A stretch of 27,709 nucleotides of DNA from an uncultured Nitrososphaera sp. GTDB taxonomy: Archaea; Thermoproteota; Nitrososphaeria; Nitrososphaerales; Nitrososphaeraceae. The position numbers and the translations under genes are program-made. How positions within the stretch are numbered: the first letter of the stretch is position 1; each line of letters starts with the position of its first letter. This document shows, in pieces, positions 7,513-12,674 of the stretch. The notes under the pieces are model-generated. The model made no database searches, was not told the origin of the DNA, and saw only the letters and a program-made list of their open reading frames with translations. The DNA lies in contig CAMLKF010000022.1 in NCBI GenBank assembly GCA_946480575.1, positions 1-27,709 on the forward strand, written 5' to 3'.

Positions 7513-7776
7513 CTAGTGCATGTGATCCGGCTTTTTGTCTGGGTTCTTTTGCAGCTCGCCTTCCGGCTTTTCCAGCCCAAAGAACATGCGCTCGTACTTG
7601 CGGAGGGCCTTGCGGTGCTCTGGCAGCGACATGTCAAGCCTCATCTCATTCATCACCATCACACCATAATCGGTCCACTCTTTCCAGCAAGCCGGGCACG
7701 CCGGGTATTTCTCGGCCGTGGGGTCGTCAACAACCTCGTCAAACGCCTTGCCACATTTCAAGCAGGTTTTGGCCAT
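7513..7776 (-). CDS. Fe(2+)-trafficking (YggX)-like protein with zinc ribbon
   Basis: An 87-residue protein combining an N-terminal zinc ribbon (C5xxC8 in CLKC, C27xxC30 in CPAC) with the segment CWKEWTDYGVMVMNEMRLD followed by LPEHRKALRKY. The latter matches the core of bacterial YggX proteins (AWxEWxxxQTMLINExxLN, then PEHRK), linked to iron trafficking and oxidative protection of Fe-S clusters. The tail is lysine- and proline-rich with terminal histidines. The family match is recalled, not searched. ATG 7776 is chosen because minus-strand ACTTATAATATCC is centred near 7806, giving a near-leaderless start; an ATG at 7797 would lie upstream of transcription. Confidence 0.7.
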   Translation of the reverse strand: MAKTCLKCGKAFDEVVDDPTAEKYPACPACWKEWTDYGVMVMNEMRLDMSLPEHRKALRKYERMFFGLEKPEGELQKNPDKKPDHMH

Positions 7777-7877
7777 CTTCGGAGAGAATTTGCACACTGG
7801 ATATTATAAGTTGTTGAGGTCGTGGAAAAATCGCCAAAGAACTGCTCCAACTGCACAATGCAGCGATTTTCCAATTT

Positions 7878-7900
7878 ATTATAAGAATATATTATAAGAA
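7878..7900. repeat. Direct repeat of ATTATAAGAA, 13-base period
   Basis: ATTATAAGAA occurs at 7878-7887 and again at 7891-7900 in an AT-rich, otherwise empty stretch (7800-7976) between divergent genes. It could be a doubled operator or just AT-rich repetition. No gene is visible in this gap. Confidence 0.6.
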
Positions 7901-7945
7901 AACTGTAAATTTGGATTATATCATAAAAATGAAATTTTATGCTAA

Positions 7946-7955
7946 CTAATATATA
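7946..7955 (+). promoter_or_regulatory. TATA element, leaderless start
   Basis: CTAATATATA is centred near 7950, 27 bases before the GTG at 7977, the expected distance from an archaeal TATA box to the transcription start. It supports the GTG as first codon. Confidence 0.55.
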
Positions 7956-7976
7956 CGATCGAAGCCTCAAATTATC

Positions 7977-8231
7977 GTGAGAACTTACATCCTGGCTGCG
8001 CCGGCGGCGATTTTGTTCTTGATGATGATGCTGCTGACAACAACTGCCAGCGCGGTGTATGCTGTCCAGTTCTCTTTTGATCCTTCATCAGGCGAGCCGT
8101 ATGGGCAGGTCGACTTTGGCATGCCTGCCTTGCTTATAGGCTTGGCTGCTATAACAGGCTTTTTGCTAGTGATCAACGAGAGAAGGAAGGCAAAGGGCAT
8201 CTGGTTCTCTAACAACGAAAGGATGAGGTAA
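7977..8231 (+). CDS. Small membrane protein with N-terminal signal
   Basis: An 84-residue protein with a hydrophobic N-terminal segment (about 5-27, LAAPAAILFLMMMLLTTTA) ending in small residues suited to signal-peptidase cleavage. It continues with a short outside loop (FSFDPSSGEPYGQVDFG), a second hydrophobic segment (about 50-66) and a basic C-terminus (NERRKAKG). The layout suggests either a two-pass protein or a cleaved one-pass protein with a cytoplasmic tail. No family is recognised. The GTG start is supported by the TATA-like box 27 bases upstream. The stop is followed at once by a second in-frame TAA. Confidence 0.6.
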   Translation: MRTYILAAPAAILFLMMMLLTTTASAVYAVQFSFDPSSGEPYGQVDFGMPALLIGLAAITGFLLVINERRKAKGIWFSNNERMR

Positions 8232-8236
8232 TAAAA

Positions 8237-8590
8237 TCAAAAGAGCGGCTTTTTCATGTTTGAGCCGCACTCTTTGCACCTTGCGCCCTTGACTTCTGCC
8301 CCGCACGAGAGGCAAACATATTTCAGCTTGGTGCCGGCGCTGGCATAGCCTCTGCCCGCCGTCTCGTCGCTAAAGCCAAGCGACCTGAGCGCCTTTATCT
8401 GCCTCCATCTGATGTAGAACATTACGCCCATGAGGACTGCGATGTTTACTGCAAGGCCCATCAGGAAGCCGAAAAAGTATGAGAACAACAGCCCGGCTCC
8501 AAGGCTTGCTCCGATAACCAACAACTGCCTTTTCAGGACTGGCTTGAGGGTGCTATCCATCTTGATATATCTAGCACGCTCTTGGTTCAT
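8237..8590 (-). CDS. Membrane protein with C-terminal zinc ribbon
   Basis: A 117-residue protein with two hydrophobic segments in the middle (about 24-60, LLVIGASLGAGLLFSYFFGF and MGLAVNIAVLMGVMFYI). A cytoplasmic C-terminal zinc ribbon follows with C93xxC96 (CLSC) and C105xxC108 (CKEC) and ends NMKKPLF. Such membrane-plus-ribbon proteins are frequent in archaea and mostly uncharacterised. The ATG at 8590 is preferred because the shared AT-rich box at 8628-8635 would start transcription near 8605; ATG 8560 (MDSTLK) is a possible alternative, and a TTG at 8614 lies before the predicted transcription start. Divergent from the next zinc-ribbon gene. Confidence 0.65.
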   Translation of the reverse strand: MNQERARYIKMDSTLKPVLKRQLLVIGASLGAGLLFSYFFGFLMGLAVNIAVLMGVMFYIRWRQIKALRSLGFSDETAGRGYASAGTKLKYVCLSCGAEVKGARCKECGSNMKKPLF

Positions 8591-8627
8591 AAACCTATTT
8601 CCGGATCGTGCCAAAATTTGGATAACC

Positions 8628-8635
8628 TTATTATA
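8628..8635. promoter_or_regulatory. Shared AT-rich promoter element between two zinc-ribbon genes
   Basis: TTATTATA (TATAATAA on the other strand) is centred near 8632. It lies exactly 27 bases before GTG 8659 on the plus strand and about 27 bases before a predicted start near 8605 on the minus strand, 15 bases ahead of ATG 8590. One box may serve both genes. Spacing-based inference. Confidence 0.45.
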
Positions 8636-8658
8636 CTTTTAAAGGTCAAATCTTTCTT

Positions 8659-8823
8659 GTGAAGGTCCGCTGTCCTGACTGCAGAGGCATAGCCGAGCTT
8701 GCAGACGACTTTTCCTTTGTCAAATGCGGCAACTGCTCCTTTGATATGACCTATGGTGAGTACGTCAAGTACATCGCGTACAAAGACGCGCGCTACCGCG
8801 ACATCCTAAGCGACTACAAATAG
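8659..8823 (+). CDS. Small zinc-ribbon protein, 54 residues
   Basis: A 54-residue protein beginning (M)KVRCPDCRGIAELADD from GTG 8659. Two CxxC knuckles (C5-P-D-C8 and C23-G-N-C26) form a zinc ribbon of the kind seen in the MJ0052/transcription-factor-like miniproteins. The C-terminus YGEYVKYIAYKDARYRDIL is helical and charged. Leaderless GTG start: the shared AT-rich element is centred 27 bases upstream. The gene is too short for a length-based gene finder, but the paired CxxC motifs and the promoter spacing make it convincing. Function unknown; nucleic-acid or protein binding is the usual role of such ribbons. Confidence 0.7.
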   Translation: MKVRCPDCRGIAELADDFSFVKCGNCSFDMTYGEYVKYIAYKDARYRDILSDYK

Positions 8824-8858
8824 AGTTAAAAATTGAAAAACTACATCAAAATTCTGGG

Positions 8859-8981
8859 TTGGTAGACGCATTTGAGCTATTAGCGATGAACCTGCTAGGG
8901 CTGGCTATCTCGGCCCTCATCGGCAGGTTTGCATTCGTTGGCTACAGCGCGGTCGCATCCCCGAACCTCCTGCTCGCCTGA
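8859..8981 (+). CDS. Doubtful 40-residue hydrophobic frame
   Basis: A TTG-initiated frame (or ATG at 8886, 31 residues) reading MNLLGLAISALIGRFAFVGY before a polar tail. It could be a one-pass miniprotein or part of the decayed sequence that follows. No promoter of good spacing was seen. Listed so that the 340-base stretch between 8824 and 9168 is accounted for; support is weak. Confidence 0.2.
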   Translation: MVDAFELLAMNLLGLAISALIGRFAFVGYSAVASPNLLLA

Positions 8982-9150
8982 CGTAAACGTGCCTCATCGG
9001 AGGCTCAGCTCGATGGTAGACTCTCTCTCATGCAGTCGGGCCTGCTGTATGAGAGTTCTGCAAAATACAGGATAAGCGAAAAGGGATCGAGTTCCTCAGG
9101 GCTTACAACAAGATCAAGAGCTTTGCAGAAAGCTTTGGGCTAAAAGCGTG
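8982..9150 (+). pseudogene. Remnant of a winged-helix regulator, one-base deletion
   Basis: The frame from 8982 reads SSEAQLDGRLSLMQSGLLYE and then SSAKYRISE, after which the frame shifts by one at 9080 to KGIEFLRAYNKIKSFAESFG. Joined, this is the beta-hairpin and last helix of a winged-helix domain of the HTH_45 kind common in these archaea (xYRxTEKGxxFLxxYxxI). Restoring one A in the GAAAAGGG run at 9078-9085 (GAA AAA GGG, E-K-G) mends the frame. The N-terminal recognition helices, start codon and stop are missing, so this is a degraded 3' fragment. The family match is from memory; the frameshift is read directly. Confidence 0.6.
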
Positions 9151-9168
9151 TAGAGGGAGTAGTAGAGG

Positions 9169-9273
9169 CTACTCGTTGTCGTCTTCGTCCCCAAACTCGT
9201 CCTCGTCTTCCTCAAAGTCCTCTTCAAAGCCATCGTTCTCAAAGTCGTCGTCTTCAGACATTATCTCTGGCAT
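9169..9273 (-). CDS. Highly acidic 34-residue protein
   Basis: Starting at ATG 9273 (MPEIMSEDDD), the frame is almost entirely D, E, F, N and G, for example FEEDFEEDEDEFGDEDDNE at the C-terminus. There is a regular spacing of phenylalanines among acids. On the minus strand, AATTTATAACG is centred about 24-25 bases upstream of the ATG, which supports a leaderless start there. A longer frame to 9366 would cross this promoter. Polyacidic miniproteins can bind basic proteins or mimic DNA, but nothing here decides the role. The repetitive codons could alternatively be a low-complexity tract without function. Confidence 0.45.
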   Translation of the reverse strand: MPEIMSEDDDFENDGFEEDFEEDEDEFGDEDDNE

Positions 9274-9316
9274 AAAACGAATGGAGCGCTCGTTATAAAT
9301 TTTGCCGGCTATCGCA

Positions 9317-9493
9317 CTAGTGTACCTGAGCCGCCTTGGCTGCTGTTTTCCGCTGCCAGGTAACAATGCAGGTGCACATTGCGACCGTGCAGCGCCTTAT
9401 CTCGCCACTGCTCTGCGGCAGCTGAGACACCACCTCGCTGTGAAGGCTCTCTGTGTGGAGACACTTTTTGCACAGGGGCTCGCTATATGACAC
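9317..9493 (-). CDS. Small cysteine-rich protein, 58 residues
   Basis: A minus-strand frame from GTG 9493 reads (M)SYSEPLCKKCLHTESLHSEV and ends at TAG 9317-9319. It has CKKC (C8, C11) and a second cluster CTVAMCTC (about C35, C40, C42) followed by IVTWQR. The pairing of a CxxC with a later cysteine cluster suggests metal binding. The opposite-strand frame over the same bases (9302-9490) looks like a shadow. The AT-rich box at 9546-9556 would give a leader of about 30 bases. No family is recognised; confidence rests on the cysteine pattern and on neighbours of the same type. Confidence 0.45.
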   Translation of the reverse strand: MSYSEPLCKKCLHTESLHSEVVSQLPQSSGEIRRCTVAMCTCIVTWQRKTAAKAAQVH

Positions 9494-9545
9494 AACCGTC
9501 GATAATACTCTGCTGCTGTCGGAGGTATTAAGCTAACCCAGTCAG

Positions 9546-9556
9546 CTTTTTATAGC
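9546..9556. promoter_or_regulatory. TATA-like element between divergent small genes
   Basis: CTTTTTATAGC is centred near 9552. Transcription on the plus strand would start near 9579, two bases before ATG 9581. On the minus strand the same box reads TATAAAAAG and would start near 9525, ahead of GTG 9493. Confidence 0.45.
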
Positions 9557-9580
9557 TAGGCGATAAATCTCTCATTCATT

Positions 9581-9787
9581 ATGGGCCGCGTCGACAAGGG
9601 AGTCAACTGCAGCATCGACGGCTGCGGAAATCAGGCCGAGCGCTCGATGAGCGGCAGCAAGGCAAGCATGGCGCCTGACATGGGGCTTGGCGGAAGCAAG
9701 CGCGTGTACCTCTGCAAGGATCACTACAAGGAATGGAAAAAGCTCACTAAGGAAGACAGGGAAAATGAGAGGGCCAGATGGGCTTAA
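9581..9787 (+). CDS. Small zinc-binding protein, 68 residues
   Basis: A 68-residue soluble protein with C10-x4-C15 (CSIDGC) and C45-x2-H48 (CKDH), spaced like a four-ligand zinc site. A glycine/serine/methionine loop (SMSGSKASMAPDMGLGGSK) separates the halves, and a basic C-terminal helix follows (HYKEWKKLTKEDRENERARW). It looks like a small treble-clef or zinc-ribbon protein; no named family is recognised. The ATG is placed about 29 bases after a TATA-like box, and thrS follows 30 bases downstream, so co-transcription or a separate near-leaderless thrS message are both possible. Confidence 0.75.
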   Translation: MGRVDKGVNCSIDGCGNQAERSMSGSKASMAPDMGLGGSKRVYLCKDHYKEWKKLTKEDRENERARWA

Positions 9788-9817
9788 ATTAGCTCAGGAC
9801 GCGTGATCGTGATATAT

Positions 9818-11710
9818 ATGCGACTGCTGCAGCTGCATTCTGATTTTATTGAATACGAGCCGATTGAGAAGGAGATAAGGGATGCCGAGGACATTGTTTC
9901 CAAGTCCCGAGTAAGGCTTGAAGATCTGGTGGTGGCGTTTGTCGCAGTCGAGAACGGCGATGACGAAAGCGTCGCCAAGGCAGCAGTGGATGAAATAAAA
10001 AAGTACCTCGACACGGTCAAGAGTAGCCGCCTGCTCGTTTACCCTTACGCCCACCTCAGCTCGGACCTTGCCCAGCCAAACGTAGCGGTAAGCATCATCA
10101 AGTCTGTTGAAAGTTTTGCCAGAGGAGCGATCAGTCAAGTCTACAGGGCGCCATTTGGCTGGACCAAGTCGTTCCAGATCAAGGTAAAAGGGCACCCACT
10201 GGCGGAGAACGCCAAGGAAATTGGGAAGCAGCATGACCATGAGCACGCTGGCGGCCACAGCCACGGAGGAGAAAAAGAGTCGACTGCTCTAAAAGCAGAG
10301 GGAACGCTGCAGTCATTCTGGTACATCCTGCAACCCGGCGGCGTAATGACGCCTGTCAGCGAATACAAGTTCAAGAAGCAGGACCAGAATCTGCAGGTGC
10401 TTACAAATTATGAAATGGCAAAAAAGAGGACGGTTGACGAGCAGCCGGCCCATGTGCGCCTGATGAAAAAGCTGGCGATAGCCGACTATGAGCCGGCGTC
10501 AGACGTTGGCAATATGCGCTACTACCCAAAAGGGCGCTTGATGAAGTCACTCATCGAGCAGTATGTCACCCGGCGCGTGATGGAATACGGCGGCATCGAG
10601 GTCGAGACTCCAATCATGTATGACACCAAGCACCCCTCAATGGAGAGCTACTTTAACAGGTTTCCTGCAAGGCAGTACAACATTGTGTCGGATAACAAGC
10701 AGCTGTTCCTGAGGTTCTCAGCGTGCTTTGGCCAGTTCCTCATGGCCAAGGACTTTAATATATCGTACAAGCACCTGCCCGTGAAATTGTATGAGCTGAC
10801 CCGCTATTCTTTCCGGCGCGAAAAGAGCGGCGAAATCGTAGGACTGCGGCGCCTGCGTGCCTTCACCATGCCCGACTGTCACGCGCTCTGCAGAGACCTG
10901 AGCCAGGCAAAAGAGGAGTTCCGCAAGCGCTTTGAGCTGTCGATAAGCGTGCTCAACAACCTCGGCCTGTCGACCGAAGACGTAGAGATGGCAATCAGGT
11001 TCACTGAGGACTTTTACAACGAAAATAAGGAATTCATCACTGAGCTTATCAATAGATTCGGCAAGCCAGTGATGGTCGAGATGTGGAAGGAGCGCTTCTT
11101 CTACTTCACATTAAAGTGGGAGTTCAACTATGTCGACGGCCTCGGCAAGGCATCAGCACTTTCGACAGACCAGATAGATGTGGAGAATGGCAAGCGCTAC
11201 AACATCGAGTTCGTCGACGAGGACGGCAGCAAAAAGAACCCGATAATACTGCACAACTCGCCCTCCGGCGCAGTCGAGCGCGTTATCTATGCGCTCTTAG
11301 AAAAGTCCGCCAAGGTGTCCAAGACAGGTGGTATCCCGTCGTTTCCACTCTGGCTATCGCACACGCAGGTACGCGTAATCCCGGTTGGAAAGGAACATAC
11401 CGAATTTTGCGAAAAGATGCTTGCTGAACTATCTACGAACCAGATAAGGGCGGACATTGACGACAGGGACGAGACAGTAGGCAAAAAGATACGCGAGTCA
11501 GAAACTGAGTGGATACGCTACACCGTGGTCATTGGTGACAAGGAGATCAATTCTGGCAAACTAGTGGTGCGCGACAGGAACGAGGGCAAGCAGCGCGAAA
11601 TCACGCTGCAAGAGCTGATAGGCGAAGTGAAGGCGCAGACAAAGGACAAGCCCTACCTTCCACTGAACCTTCCGCAGCGCCTGTCAGCAAGGCCGCAGAT
11701 CATGGTCTAG
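9818..11710 (+). CDS. thrS: Threonyl-tRNA synthetase, archaeal type
   Basis: A 630-residue class II synthetase that charges tRNA-Thr. From ATG 9818, residues about 1-135 form the archaeal N-terminal editing domain (D-aminoacyl-tRNA deacylase fold). The catalytic core follows, with the zinc ligands C303 (SACFGQ), H355 (MPDCH) and H479 (LHNSPSG), motif 2 (YSFRREKSGE ... LRRLRAF, about 330-351) and motif 3 GAVERVIYALLE (484-495). The anticodon-binding domain starts near WLSHTQVRVIPV. Between editing domain and core lies a histidine-rich stretch (HDHEHAGGHSH, 139-149). ATG 9818 sits about 31 bases after CTTAAATTA; a GTG at 9803 is also in frame. The 3' end overlaps the convergent ureohydrolase gene by 11 bases. 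Confidence 0.95.
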   Translation: MRLLQLHSDFIEYEPIEKEIRDAEDIVSKSRVRLEDLVVAFVAVENGDDESVAKAAVDEIKKYLDTVKSSRLLVYPYAHLSSDLAQPNVAVSIIKSVESFARGAISQVYRAPFGWTKSFQIKVKGHPLAENAKEIGKQHDHEHAGGHSHGGEKESTALKAEGTLQSFWYILQPGGVMTPVSEYKFKKQDQNLQVLTNYEMAKKRTVDEQPAHVRLMKKLAIADYEPASDVGNMRYYPKGRLMKSLIEQYVTRRVMEYGGIEVETPIMYDTKHPSMESYFNRFPARQYNIVSDNKQLFLRFSACFGQFLMAKDFNISYKHLPVKLYELTRYSFRREKSGEIVGLRRLRAFTMPDCHALCRDLSQAKEEFRKRFELSISVLNNLGLSTEDVEMAIRFTEDFYNENKEFITELINRFGKPVMVEMWKERFFYFTLKWEFNYVDGLGKASALSTDQIDVENGKRYNIEFVDEDGSKKNPIILHNSPSGAVERVIYALLEKSAKVSKTGGIPSFPLWLSHTQVRVIPVGKEHTEFCEKMLAELSTNQIRADIDDRDETVGKKIRESETEWIRYTVVIGDKEINSGKLVVRDRNEGKQREITLQELIGEVKAQTKDKPYLPLNLPQRLSARPQIMV

Positions 11711-12644
11711 CGTATTTTCGCGCCAGTATCCTGTACAGCGTCTGCGTAGCAAGCGCGCCTTCGCGGTAGTCGCCGTTTTTCAGGCCAACCTCGACCATGT
11801 CCATGCCTATCAGCTTGGCAGTCGGGTGGATGGCCTTGACCATCTGGAGCACCTGAAACGGGTTGAGACCAAAGGGCTCAGGTGTGCCGGTGCAGGGCAC
11901 ATAGGGCAGGTCGTAGGCATCGATGTCAAATGATATATAGATCTTTTTGCCTGCAGTTGCTCTTTGCAGATGGCCAAGAACGCTTAAGAGGCCGTCGTGC
12001 ACCTGCCAAGCGTCAAATGTGGTTACGCCGTTCTTGGCCGCAGTCTCGTTCTCCTCTCTGTCGGTCTGGCGTATCCCTATCTGGATCAGGTTCTCGCCTG
12101 GGATATATTCCAACAGATGATAGAATGGTGTGGTGTGGCACATTTTCATTCCTTCATATTCGGGCTTCATGTCCCTGTGCGCGTCAAAGTGGATGACGAC
12201 AGGCTTTTCATCTGCAAGCGCCTTCAATTGATAATAGGTAAGCGTGTGCTCGCCTCCCATCATGACTGGAATTTTGCTGTCGGCGCGCAAAACATCAACC
12301 ACCTTTGGAATTCTCGAGTCAAGGAATGCAAGAGTTTTGCTGACGCTCCTTGTTTTCAGCAGCTTCAGGTCGCCAAGGTCGAATATCCCGACAAGGTCGT
12401 AAATGTCAGCCTTTTCGTCAAGCACGAACGTTTCTATCTGCCGGGCAGAAGCCAGTCTTATGGCCTCCGGACCCCTTGAAGTTCCCTTGCCAAAGCTGGT
12501 AGTGCCGTCAAGCTGGACGCCGTAAAAGACAACATTTGATTCCTTGAACGAAATTTTTACAGGCGTGTCAGCAAAGCTGTAGCCTGCCTTGGTCTTTTCC
12601 GGGACCGTAAAGAGTGACAAAATATTGTTGTTGTTGTTTGTCAC
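11700..12644 (-). CDS. speB: Ureohydrolase of the agmatinase/arginase family
   Basis: A 314-residue manganese ureohydrolase; members hydrolyse agmatine, arginine or guanidino acids to urea plus an amine. Metal ligands are all present: H133 in MGGEH, D154/H156/D158 in FDAHRD, and D240/D242 in SFDID. The usual DP...PGTGTPEPGG stretch reads DLPYVPCTGTPEPFG here, a slight variation near the active-site loop. Substrate cannot be fixed, so agmatinase (polyamine synthesis) is the likeliest but not proven reading. The GTG start at 12644 opens a poly-asparagine N-terminus (TNNNNNI) encoded by a GTT-type microsatellite. Minus-strand TTTATTATC is centred about 29 bases upstream, just at the polB stop. 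Confidence 0.85.
   Translation of the reverse strand: MTNNNNNILSLFTVPEKTKAGYSFADTPVKISFKESNVVFYGVQLDGTTSFGKGTSRGPEAIRLASARQIETFVLDEKADIYDLVGIFDLGDLKLLKTRSVSKTLAFLDSRIPKVVDVLRADSKIPVMMGGEHTLTYYQLKALADEKPVVIHFDAHRDMKPEYEGMKMCHTTPFYHLLEYIPGENLIQIGIRQTDREENETAAKNGVTTFDAWQVHDGLLSVLGHLQRATAGKKIYISFDIDAYDLPYVPCTGTPEPFGLNPFQVLQMVKAIHPTAKLIGMDMVEVGLKNGDYREGALATQTLYRILARKYARP
12624..12638. repeat. GTT trinucleotide run inside a gene start
   Basis: A TTG/GTT run which, on the minus strand, encodes the asparagine stretch at residues 3-7 of the ureohydrolase. Length variation here would change the N-terminus without shifting the frame. Confidence 0.7.
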
Positions 12645-12674
12645 AGTGAAATGTCTGGAAGAGCTGATAATAAA

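Noticed and set aside
9302..9490. Plus-strand frame of 62 residues
   Set aside because: The opposite strand carries a frame with paired cysteines (CKKC, CTVAMCTC) over the same bases; the plus frame looks like its shadow.
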